Shown: positions 6,563 through 12,972 of the stretch, in pieces
How positions within the stretch are numbered: the stretch's first letter is position 1
Layout: every line of letters begins with the position of its first letter
Assembly (NCBI GenBank): GCA_964424205.1
Contig: CAYRIF010000084.1
Location: 1-12,972, forward strand
Direction: 5' to 3'
From: CAYRIF01 sp964424205
GTDB taxonomy: Bacteria > Bacteroidota > Bacteroidia > Cytophagales > Cyclobacteriaceae
DNA: 12,972 nt
Position numbers and translations under genes: made by a program
The notes under the pieces: model-generated
Told to the model about the DNA's origin: nothing
The model's database searches: none
What the model saw: the letters and a program-made list of their open reading frames with translations, nothing else

Positions 6563-8164
6563 ATGAAAAACATATTAAAAATCACTACACTAATTATTTT
6601 TTGTGCACTTACCTTTTCAGGACATGCTCAAGTAAAAGTTGTTGGAGTTCCTACATTTCTTAACCAAGAAAGTACACATGCAATGCTTCTTAAAAACCAA
6701 TATATTGATATTAATAAAGAATATACGGGTGATAAAGCAACAGGATTAAGTGAAGCTTTTTTAAAGAACTTCAAGGACACAATAGCGCTCAATACTGGTC
6801 GGTGGCCCCTTGTAGATAATAAAAGCGCTGCGGAATTGCTAATTTCCCTTAATGCCAAATATGACGCCCCAAAGTATGAGATTCTTAACGAAGATACAGG
6901 TGTTTCAGGAACGTATAAAATAGTATTTATTACTACTGGAACAGCTGCAATAAATTTAAAACATACCGATATGAAAACTGGCGATGTCTTCTTTGAAAAA
7001 TCTGATCAGTTTGATGCGTCCAGAAGGTATGACATATCGTTTAAAAATGAAAGCGCATTTAAAGAGTTCATTTTAGCAGATAAATGGAAGAGATATATTT
7101 ATAAGGAATTAGAAAAGAGAATTAGCCAGCAAATCTTTTATGATTACTATCAACCGTATAATTGTGTTAATCTTAAATCATATTTGATTTCTTTAATTGT
7201 TGGAAAAAAGAAAAAAGAAGAATACAAGGAGGTTCTTAAAGGGTATGACATTCTCAAAAAGGTTACAGAAAAAAGGTTAAGATTGGAAAAATTAGATGCT
7301 AATACTATTTTGGAAATAAAAAAATCTATAACTATTTTCAAAAATTTTATTGATAATTATGACCCTTCACAAAAGAAGAAACTTTTTGACAAAATTAATT
7401 ATCATGCCATCCTTGTTGATTGCGGAATTGCACATATTTTACTTTTAGATTTTGAACACGCCTTTGACATATTGATAAAAGACTACTATACTGTCCGTGG
7501 TAATCCTGAGAGTCAAAGAGAGACATTCGATAAAATAGACTTTTTAATGAAGGTGAAATTTCTTTACGCAGGTACTGAGTATTTAAAACAACAAGCGGGG
7601 GGGAAATTGAGTGATAAATACAATGACATTTATTTAATGAAGGAGATTTTTGTGAATGGAGGAGGTACTATCACATATAGAGATAATACCATTGTTCACG
7701 ACGATTCATTAGGCATCAAAACTGTAAAACGTAAGCTAACCGGAAAAAATGGTAAACAATATGATTTATCACAGATTAGTAAGGTGTCGTTTCTTGATGG
7801 TCAAATAAACTTTATTGTGAAACAATTCAAGAAAAAAAACAAATTAGTGTCAAGAATTAATTCTGAAAAAGAAAAAATAGCACTCTTTGTTGGTTCTGAT
7901 AATGGGTATATTCATGGTGATTTATCATACAGTATTGACTACTATGCGGATATTCCTGGACAAAATGAGTTAAAAAAAATCAATTCATTGTCAGGTGGAG
8001 GCACTAAACCACTTCTAAAAAAAGAGGCAGAAAATTGTGACTGGCTAAAAAAGGTGATTAAAGAAAAAAACAGAAAATATGTCGTATCCTTAGGGGGATA
8101 CCCTATCCTTAAACCATATTTTTGGATAAACATGGCAAAAGGATATACCGAAAATTGTAAATAA
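6563..8164 (+). CDS. Secreted protein B, large relative of protein A, unknown function
   Basis: 533 residues from the ATG at 6563. The signal peptide M1-K-N-I-L-K...G-H-A22|Q23 predicts export, with no lipobox. Residues 24-345 follow protein A (494-1525) almost without shift: a V-K-V-V-G-V-P start, a beta region with L-L-I-S-L-N-A-K-Y at 92-100, a helical block at about 157-190, the segment L250-E-I-K-K-S-I-T-I-F-K, and a TPR-like helix pair at about 278-305. After about residue 345 comes a region absent from A. It is beta-rich and lysine-rich at first (G-G-G-T-I-T-Y-R-D-N, then a K-T-V-K-R-K-L-T-G-K stretch) and ends with two late cysteines (C523-type positions near E-N-C-D-W and the final N-C-K). 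I do not recognise a named family. It is divergent from the LVIVD operon, convergent with the rlmB gene 16 bases away, and visibly AT-richer than its neighbours. Confidence 0.75.
   Translation: MKNILKITTLIIFCALTFSGHAQVKVVGVPTFLNQESTHAMLLKNQYIDINKEYTGDKATGLSEAFLKNFKDTIALNTGRWPLVDNKSAAELLISLNAKYDAPKYEILNEDTGVSGTYKIVFITTGTAAINLKHTDMKTGDVFFEKSDQFDASRRYDISFKNESAFKEFILADKWKRYIYKELEKRISQQIFYDYYQPYNCVNLKSYLISLIVGKKKKEEYKEVLKGYDILKKVTEKRLRLEKLDANTILEIKKSITIFKNFIDNYDPSQKKKLFDKINYHAILVDCGIAHILLLDFEHAFDILIKDYYTVRGNPESQRETFDKIDFLMKVKFLYAGTEYLKQQAGGKLSDKYNDIYLMKEIFVNGGGTITYRDNTIVHDDSLGIKTVKRKLTGKNGKQYDLSQISKVSFLDGQINFIVKQFKKKNKLVSRINSEKEKIALFVGSDNGYIHGDLSYSIDYYADIPGQNELKKINSLSGGGTKPLLKKEAENCDWLKKVIKEKNRKYVVSLGGYPILKPYFWINMAKGYTENCK
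7597..7603 (+). repeat. G7 homopolymer inside the protein B gene
   Basis: Seven consecutive G residues encode part of Q-A-G-G-K near residues 345-347, in an AT-rich gene where such a run stands out. It lies at the junction between the part shared with protein A and the extra C-terminal region. A slip of one base would remove that region. Confidence 0.5.
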
Positions 8165-8180
8165 CGTAAGGTGACATTTA

Positions 8181-8972
8181 CTACTGCCGCTGCCTCACCA
8201 CTTCAAAAACCACCACGGCGGTTGCCACAGAGACATTAAGCGAGGCTATTTTTCCAGTCATAGGAATCTGCACACTTGATGAGGCTAGTTTTATATACTC
8301 TGGAGAAATGCCGTCTTCCTCTGAGCCCATCAGTATGGCGATGGGTTGATCCATCTCCGCCGTGTAGAGGGGCGTGTCGGTTTGCTCTGTACAGGCCAAT
8401 ACATGGACGCCATTATCTTTTAAATAGTTGATAGTGTCTTTGAGGTTTGGCTCACGACAAATAGGAATATAGTTCAAGGCACCGGCAGAGGTTTTCATGG
8501 CGTCTCCTGTTATCTGTGCACTGCCCCTTGAGGGAATGATGATTGCATCCACACCAGCACACGCTGCAGTTCTAGCAATTGCTCCGAAGTTTCTAACATC
8601 AGTAATTCGATCCAAAATAACTAAGAAAGGAGACTTCCCTTTTTCATAGCAAGTAGAAACAATATTATCAAGTGAAGCATACGTAATCGCCGACAAATAA
8701 CAAATCACGCCTTGATGAATTTTTCTCGTAACGCTATTCATCTTTTCAATCGGCACATAAGACAGTGGGATGTTTTGCGCTTTTGCCGCAGACACTATTT
8801 TTTTGATATGTTCACTGTTCAGGTTTCTCTGAACCAAAATTTTGTCTATTTCTTTCCCCGCTTCAAAGGCTTCAATAATCGCCCTCGTACCAAAAATAAA
8901 ATCCTCGTTATTTTTCCTGTCAGGTCGCTGACTTACTCGCTTGCTTAAAGTCCAATTCTTCCTTTTCTCCAT
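8181..8972 (-). CDS. rlmB: 23S rRNA (guanosine-2'-O-)-methyltransferase, RlmB/TrmH (SpoU) family
   Basis: 263 residues from the ATG at 8972. A basic N-terminal tail of about 24 residues leads to the substrate-binding domain (F25-I-F-G-T-R-A-I-I-E-A-F, then K-I-L-V-Q). The SPOUT catalytic domain carries the three family motifs: N128-F-G-A-I-A-R134 with the catalytic arginine; L214-M-G-S-E-E-D-G-I222; and I236-P-M-T-G-K-I-A-S-L-N-V-S-V-A250, which forms the trefoil-knot SAM site. The T161-S-A-G-A element is also present. The cytosolic enzyme methylates the 2'-O of a conserved guanosine (G2251 in E. coli numbering) in the peptidyl-transferase region of 23S rRNA. A related TrmH-family enzyme acting on another RNA site cannot be fully excluded. 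Its start lies 28 bases inside the end of the GWxTD gene, so the two are almost certainly co-transcribed. Confidence 0.88.
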   Translation of the reverse strand: MEKRKNWTLSKRVSQRPDRKNNEDFIFGTRAIIEAFEAGKEIDKILVQRNLNSEHIKKIVSAAKAQNIPLSYVPIEKMNSVTRKIHQGVICYLSAITYASLDNIVSTCYEKGKSPFLVILDRITDVRNFGAIARTAACAGVDAIIIPSRGSAQITGDAMKTSAGALNYIPICREPNLKDTINYLKDNGVHVLACTEQTDTPLYTAEMDQPIAILMGSEEDGISPEYIKLASSSVQIPMTGKIASLNVSVATAVVVFEVVRQRQ

Positions 8973-10150
8973 AAATCTATTGTTCTATACCAGTACTTTT
9001 CATAGCTCTTATCTCTTTTGAGCTTGTAGTGAGATTTTGTAAAAATATTCTTTTCCTTGATAAATATGAATTTTAATTTAGGCCTGTCTTCTTTTTTTAT
9101 ATAAACCCATGTCTCCGCATTTCCATCTCTAAAAACCTGATGGGGAAGCCCAAAAATAGTAAAAATCATTCCCTGATCTGTTTTCCAACCATCTTTATAG
9201 TTTGTAAACAAGTCATTTGCCCTCTTCACATTCCCATAATATGCTCTTATAATATTTTTTGCCCTGCTTTTAGCGTTGGTGATTTTTATCCAAAAGCGGT
9301 CCATTGCCTTTTTCTTGTTTTCAGCATCTGTCAGTTTCCTTATTTCTAATCGGGTACTGATATACACCGTTGATGCAATTAGGTCTTCCACTTTGGCGAG
9401 CTTCGGGTAATACTTGTCTGTTACTTTGATGGACAGTCCCACAATTTTAGTGGTGTCTTTTTGGAAAAAATACAACCCTTTTTCTGCAAAAGAGATAGTG
9501 TCGTTTGTATTCACCGAGAAAACCGAGTCTATCTCCATCGACTTGCCACGCCCACTAGCTTTCAGCGACATGGGAGGAGTGGCTGCTTCAAAATCAAAAT
9601 TATATTTAAAACAGTACAGCTTTTCTATTCCTCCATTTTCACTGGCTAACACTACCTTTTTCTCTTTTGATAAATAGTTGCCGAAATATGGCTTCCCCGT
9701 CTTGGCATCTTTGACCATAAAATCTGCATACCGAATGCTATGTTTTGATTCGATAGGAATATCGTATGCAAAAATCCGTTTGGTACTTTTGTTTTCTAGT
9801 CTTACTTCACACACCACCTCCGCTGTTTCTAAGGGGATTTGTAATTTAAAATAATAGTCCTTTCCGCTCTTTGAAAGTAGCTTTTCAGGGGAAACAACAG
9901 TGCCTGTAAAAGGAGCGGCATAATTACTTTTAACAGCATACATCAAAGAAAACTCCTCGAATAAGTCCTTCGTCTTGTTATTTGTGACTTTTAAATATAC
10001 AAACGCTTCGTTTTTGTTTGTTGTGATTTGGTAGTCAAGCTGAATGTCGCTTTTGTTGCTGTAATAATAATACAGGTTACTTCTGGTAAAATTTTGGGCT
10101 GACACTTGCCCAACGCTTATCAAAATTAATATTACTAGTAGTTTCTTCAT
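8945..10150 (-). CDS. GWxTD-domain secreted protein
   Basis: 401 residues from the ATG at 10150; a TTG at 10153 in the same frame adds one residue and is less likely. AAGGAAA just upstream may serve as a ribosome-binding site. A signal peptide M-K-K-L-L-V-I-L-I-L...V-S-A18|Q19 is clear. The first ~220 mature residues look like beta-sandwich material. The C-terminal domain (about 260-401) contains the signature G321-W-K-T-D-Q-G-M-I-F-T-I-F-G-L-P, then E-T-W-V-Y, matching the GWxTD domain in which the motif is followed by 'rG.iyi.yG.P'. The domain is widespread in Bacteroidota and related phyla; its biochemical role is not known to me. The protein is probably periplasmic or outer-membrane associated. 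It is the first gene of a pair with rlmB. Confidence 0.8.
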   Translation of the reverse strand: MKKLLVILILISVGQVSAQNFTRSNLYYYYSNKSDIQLDYQITTNKNEAFVYLKVTNNKTKDLFEEFSLMYAVKSNYAAPFTGTVVSPEKLLSKSGKDYYFKLQIPLETAEVVCEVRLENKSTKRIFAYDIPIESKHSIRYADFMVKDAKTGKPYFGNYLSKEKKVVLASENGGIEKLYCFKYNFDFEAATPPMSLKASGRGKSMEIDSVFSVNTNDTISFAEKGLYFFQKDTTKIVGLSIKVTDKYYPKLAKVEDLIASTVYISTRLEIRKLTDAENKKKAMDRFWIKITNAKSRAKNIIRAYYGNVKRANDLFTNYKDGWKTDQGMIFTIFGLPHQVFRDGNAETWVYIKKEDRPKLKFIFIKEKNIFTKSHYKLKRDKSYEKYWYRTIDLWRKGRIGL

Positions 10151-10171
10151 CAATTTCCTTTTTTATTAAAC

Positions 10172-10190
10172 CATATAAGGTTCATATAAG
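10172..10190 (-). repeat. CATATAAG direct repeat with 11-base period upstream of the GWxTD gene
   Basis: CATATAAG occurs at 10172-10179 and again at 10183-10190, one helical turn apart (CTTATATG on the coding strand of the gene). The pair ends 22 bases before the ATG at 10150, a place suited to a regulator site or to promoter elements. No exact TAnnTTTG box is seen for this gene. Confidence 0.35.
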
Positions 10191-10302
10191 AAGTATAACC
10201 TTCCTTACGCCTTGCCCTAAGTCATACAATTCTATATTGCCTCATTTCAACAACTAAAATTAACAAATCTCTGCATAACTCGAAAAGTTATTTTTATTCG
10301 TT

Positions 10303-10310
10303 TAATTTTG
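10303..10310 (+). promoter_or_regulatory. Bacteroidetes-type -7 promoter element TAATTTTG for the methyltransferase gene
   Basis: TAATTTTG matches TAnnTTTG exactly and ends 20 bases before the ATG at 10331. A TTTG box at the usual -33 spacing is not present, so the call rests on the -7 element and its position alone. The ABC exporter downstream may share this promoter. Confidence 0.5.
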
Positions 10311-10330
10311 TCACCAGAAAAATTATAGGC

Positions 10331-11104
10331 ATGGCTAAGTATAAAACTGAAATAACCTCTGACAGTATCCCGTCAGACAATCCCATTCACCAACGACTGT
10401 TGGAGGCATACTATGCTGCAAAAGACTATGTGCAGGGTGATTTGCTGGAAATTGGTTGTGGAGATGGTCGGGGCATTGAGCTGTTGTCGCCGCTTACCAA
10501 ACGTTATGTAGCGTTGGATAAAATTCAAGAGGCAATTGCTACATTGAGCAAAAAATATCCTGAAGTAGAATTTGTTCAAGCAGTCATTCCTCCAATGCGG
10601 CATATTGATGACAATACATTTGATACGGTGGTGAGTTTTCAGGTAATTGAACACATCGAAAATGACAAGCTGTACTTGGAAGAAATTCATCGGGTTCTAA
10701 AACCTGGCGGAAGGGCTATCATTACTACACCTAATATCAAGCAAACACTAAGTAGAAACCCTTGGCACATCAGAGAGTACACTGCCGATGGGTTAGAAAA
10801 ATTGGCAAAAACTATTTTTACAAAAGTAGCAATGAAAGGAATTGCTGGCAATAGCAAGGTGATGAAATACCACGAGAATAATCGAAAATCCGTCAACAAA
10901 ATCATGCGCTTTGACGTGCTCAATTTACAATATCACCTGCCTGCTGTATTGTTAAAAATTCCATATGAATTTCTGAACCGAAGAAATAGAAACAAGCTAA
11001 AAACAGCTGATAACAGCCTGGTGATGGATATCAATCATACTGACTATTCACTAGCAGATAAAAATGATGAAAACTTAGACCTTTTCTGTATATTGGAAAA
11101 GTAA
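10331..11104 (+). CDS. Class I SAM-dependent methyltransferase (Methyltransf_11 type)
   Basis: 257 residues from the ATG at 10331. The Rossmann-fold SAM site is plain: motif I L38-L-E-I-G-C-G-D-G-R-G48, an acidic residue ending strand 2 (A61-L-D63), then F97-D-T-V-V-S-F-Q-V-I-E-H-I109, and V122-L-K-P-G-G127 with I-T-T-P-N135. N143-P-W-H-I-R-E-Y150 follows, a segment typical of methyltransferases acting on small molecules, lipids or glycans. The C-terminal ~100 residues are less conserved and contain no membrane segment, so the enzyme is probably cytosolic. The substrate cannot be read. It is followed by an MsbA-like exporter gene after 68 bases in the same direction, which is compatible with envelope lipid or glycan work but does not prove it. 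Length is normal for the family. Confidence 0.85.
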   Translation: MAKYKTEITSDSIPSDNPIHQRLLEAYYAAKDYVQGDLLEIGCGDGRGIELLSPLTKRYVALDKIQEAIATLSKKYPEVEFVQAVIPPMRHIDDNTFDTVVSFQVIEHIENDKLYLEEIHRVLKPGGRAIITTPNIKQTLSRNPWHIREYTADGLEKLAKTIFTKVAMKGIAGNSKVMKYHENNRKSVNKIMRFDVLNLQYHLPAVLLKIPYEFLNRRNRNKLKTADNSLVMDINHTDYSLADKNDENLDLFCILEK

Positions 11105-11134
11105 AGACGCTGTGAAACACCTCGCTCAGCGTCT
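11105..11134 (+). terminator. Hairpin between the methyltransferase and ABC exporter genes
   Basis: AGACGCTG at 11105-11112 and CAGCGTCT at 11127-11134 form a perfect 8-base-pair stem with a 14-base loop, starting right after the TAA stop. A second short stem (CTCT/AGAG around CGT) follows directly. There is no T-tract, so it may be a processing site or weak attenuator rather than a full terminator. Confidence 0.45.
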
Positions 11135-11172
11135 CTCGTAGAGGACTCTGATGGGGGGGTTAAATAATACCA

Positions 11173-12936
11173 ATGCCTGAAAAAGAAGCGAAAAAAGGAA
11201 ATATTTTAGATGTAACCGTTTTAAAAAGACTGTTTAAATTCGTCATCCCCTATCAGGGGAAATTTTACCTTTTACTTTTTTTAACTTTTTTGGTGGGTGC
11301 ATTAGCCCCTACTCGCCCTGTGCTTGTCCAGCACATCATTGACAAATATATTGCTACTGGCGATGTCAATGGGTTGACTTTAATGACCATCATGCTAGTA
11401 GTATTACTTGTTACACAGGCATTGGTACAGTTTACACATACTTACCTTTCCGGATGGATCGGTCAATACATTATTAGGGATATTCGCATTAAACTATACG
11501 AGCATATTCTCAGCTTACAACTCAAATTTTTTGATAAAACCGCCATTGGTAGGCTCGTGACGCGCAGTGTATCGGATGTAGAAACACTGGCTGATGTTTT
11601 CAGTCAAGGAGTGGCTGCGATGGCAGGGCAAATGCTGCAATTAATATTTATTTTTGGTGCCATGCTCTACATCGATTGGAAATTGACGCTCGTGACTTTA
11701 GCCCCTATCCTTATTTTATTCTATGCCACTTATATTTTTAAAGAGAAAATAAAAGTAGCGTTTGTGGAGGTGCGTAATGCCGTGGCCAATCTTAATTCAT
11801 TTGTGCAAGAACATATCACGGGCATGAATATTGTTCAAATTTTTAACCGAGAGAAAAAGGAGTTAGAAAAGTTTGAAGCAATTAATAAGGAACATCGCAA
11901 GGCGCACCTTAAATCAGTGTTGTACTACTCGATTTACTATCCTGTTTCAGAAATTATCCAAGCAATTGCCATTGGCTTATTGTTATGGTATGGTGCGGTG
12001 GGAGCGATGGATTATAGGATTACCATCGGTACCATCATCGGTTTTAGCATGCTCATCCAAATGTTTTTACGTCCCATTCGTATGATTGCCGACAGGTTTA
12101 ACACCTTGCAAATGGGCGTGGTCAGTGCCGAAAGGATTTTAAAATTACTGGATAATACAGCACATATTCCCAATAACGGCACGCATACCCCTACAAAAAT
12201 AAAAGGTGATATTTCCTTCGAAAATGTTTGGTTTGCTTACAATGATGATGACTATGTGTTGAAAGATATTTCTTTCAAAGTAGAAGCTGGAAAATCATTG
12301 GCATTTGTAGGAGCTACCGGCGCAGGAAAATCTTCCATCATCAATTTACTGAATCGGTTTTATGAAATAAACAAAGGATGCATCAAAGTAGATGGCGTTG
12401 ATATTTCTACCTACAGCTTGAGTAGTTTGCGAAAGAATATGGGCATTGTTTTACAGGACGTTTTCTTGTTTTCTGATACCATCAAAAAAAATATTACCCT
12501 TGACAATCCTGACATTAGCAATGAAAAAATAATGGATGCCGCTGAAATGGTAGGGGTTAAAAAATTCATAGAAAAACTTCCCGATGGGTTTGGTTTTAAT
12601 GTGATGGAAAGAGGTGCTACACTATCGGTCGGTCAGCGACAGCTCATCTCTTTTGTGCGTGCGATGGTCTATGATCCACAAATCATTATTTTGGATGAAG
12701 CCACCTCTTCGGTCGATTCTGAAACAGAAGAATTAATCCAAACCGCTACCGAAAAACTCATGAAAGGGCGTACGTCTATCGTCATTGCCCACCGGCTATC
12801 TACCATCCAAAGTGCTGATAAGATTATTGTACTAGACCATGGGGAAATTAAAGAAGAAGGCACACATGAAGAACTGCTTGCCCTTAATGGTTATTATGCG
12901 CGCCTTTATGATATGCAGTATAAAGCGGTGGGATGA
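11173..12936 (+). CDS. ABC exporter, fused permease and ATPase, MsbA/MdlB-like
   Basis: 587 residues from the ATG at 11173. The N-terminal ~320 residues form a six-helix exporter membrane domain (first segment about 30-48), with the typical F-F-D-K-T-A-I-G-R-L-V-T-R and S-D-V-E-T-L coupling region. The ATPase domain is complete: Walker A G380-A-T-G-A-G-K-S387, Q-loop Q428, signature L484-S-V-G-Q488, Walker B I504-I-I-L-D-E-A510 and H-loop H540 in I-A-H-R-L-S-T. Such half-transporters work as homodimers or heterodimers in the inner membrane and export lipids, lipid-linked glycans, peptides or drugs. All catalytic residues are intact, so a homodimer is possible. A true lipid A flippase role is uncertain, since Bacteroidota have many paralogues. 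The preceding methyltransferase gene may be co-transcribed across the 68-base gap. Confidence 0.92.
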   Translation: MPEKEAKKGNILDVTVLKRLFKFVIPYQGKFYLLLFLTFLVGALAPTRPVLVQHIIDKYIATGDVNGLTLMTIMLVVLLVTQALVQFTHTYLSGWIGQYIIRDIRIKLYEHILSLQLKFFDKTAIGRLVTRSVSDVETLADVFSQGVAAMAGQMLQLIFIFGAMLYIDWKLTLVTLAPILILFYATYIFKEKIKVAFVEVRNAVANLNSFVQEHITGMNIVQIFNREKKELEKFEAINKEHRKAHLKSVLYYSIYYPVSEIIQAIAIGLLLWYGAVGAMDYRITIGTIIGFSMLIQMFLRPIRMIADRFNTLQMGVVSAERILKLLDNTAHIPNNGTHTPTKIKGDISFENVWFAYNDDDYVLKDISFKVEAGKSLAFVGATGAGKSSIINLLNRFYEINKGCIKVDGVDISTYSLSSLRKNMGIVLQDVFLFSDTIKKNITLDNPDISNEKIMDAAEMVGVKKFIEKLPDGFGFNVMERGATLSVGQRQLISFVRAMVYDPQIIILDEATSSVDSETEELIQTATEKLMKGRTSIVIAHRLSTIQSADKIIVLDHGEIKEEGTHEELLALNGYYARLYDMQYKAVG

Positions 12937-12944
12937 TGCACCAT

Positions 12945-12963
12945 TCTCGCATTTATTGCGAGA
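12945..12963 (+). terminator. Hairpin after the ABC exporter gene
   Basis: TCTCGCA at 12945-12951 pairs perfectly with TGCGAGA at 12957-12963 around the loop TTTAT, 8 bases after the TGA stop. The position fits a transcription terminator. The bases that follow (TCCCCATAT) have no T-tract, and the window ends there, so the call is tentative. Confidence 0.5.
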
Positions 12964-12972
12964 TCCCCATAT

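Noticed and set aside
6430..6585. Longer start for the LVIVD N-half gene
   Set aside because: It would overlap the start of protein B and bury the lipobox; the ATG at 6429 fits a lipoprotein signal.
12623..12633. CGGTCGGT-like word in the ABC exporter gene, similar to the intergenic repeat
   Set aside because: It is explained by the codons of the conserved L-S-V-G-Q signature, so I do not count it as a third repeat copy.

Overview
The window reads as a chromosomal segment of a moderately AT-rich member of the Bacteroidota (Bacteroidetes). The evidence is a methylmalonyl-CoA mutase small subunit, LVIVD-repeat lipoproteins, a GWxTD-domain protein, signal peptides ending in A|Q, promoters of the TAnnTTTG type and weak or absent Shine-Dalgarno sequences. 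I see no rRNA, tRNA, CRISPR array, transposase or phage gene. Most genes look like ordinary core or envelope genes. The less familiar material is a set of secreted, lipid-anchored and outer-membrane proteins between about 3.9 and 8.2 kb, plus a distant relative of one of them at 0.5-1.5 kb.

Left part (1-1841): the start of a minus-strand mutA-like gene that runs off the left edge; then, divergently, secreted protein A (494-1525); then a 316-base gene-free stretch with two copies of an 11-base GC-rich word. Next, 1842-3886 holds a tightly coupled pair, a bile-acid:Na+ symporter family transporter overlapping by 4 bases a PlsC-type acyltransferase with an HX5D active-site variant.

Middle part (3904-8164): a minus-strand four-gene run, transcribed right to left. 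It encodes two LVIVD-repeat lipoproteins that together look like one family member split in two, then a probable outer-membrane beta-barrel (overlapping by 11 bases) and a small lipoprotein 6 bases further on. Divergent from this run is secreted protein B (6563-8164). Its first ~345 residues are collinear with the whole of protein A, and it carries an extra C-terminal region of about 190 residues.

Right part (8181-12936): a minus-strand pair, a GWxTD-domain secreted protein overlapping by 28 bases an RlmB-type 23S rRNA 2'-O-methyltransferase. Then, divergently, come a class I SAM-dependent methyltransferase and an MsbA-like ABC exporter, separated by a hairpin-containing gap. A perfect 7-base-pair hairpin follows the exporter at the right edge.

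No defence or mobile system is visible. The best candidates for something undescribed are the split LVIVD lipoprotein / barrel / lipoprotein operon and the A/B secreted protein family. All functional statements rest on reading motifs by eye; no database search was run.
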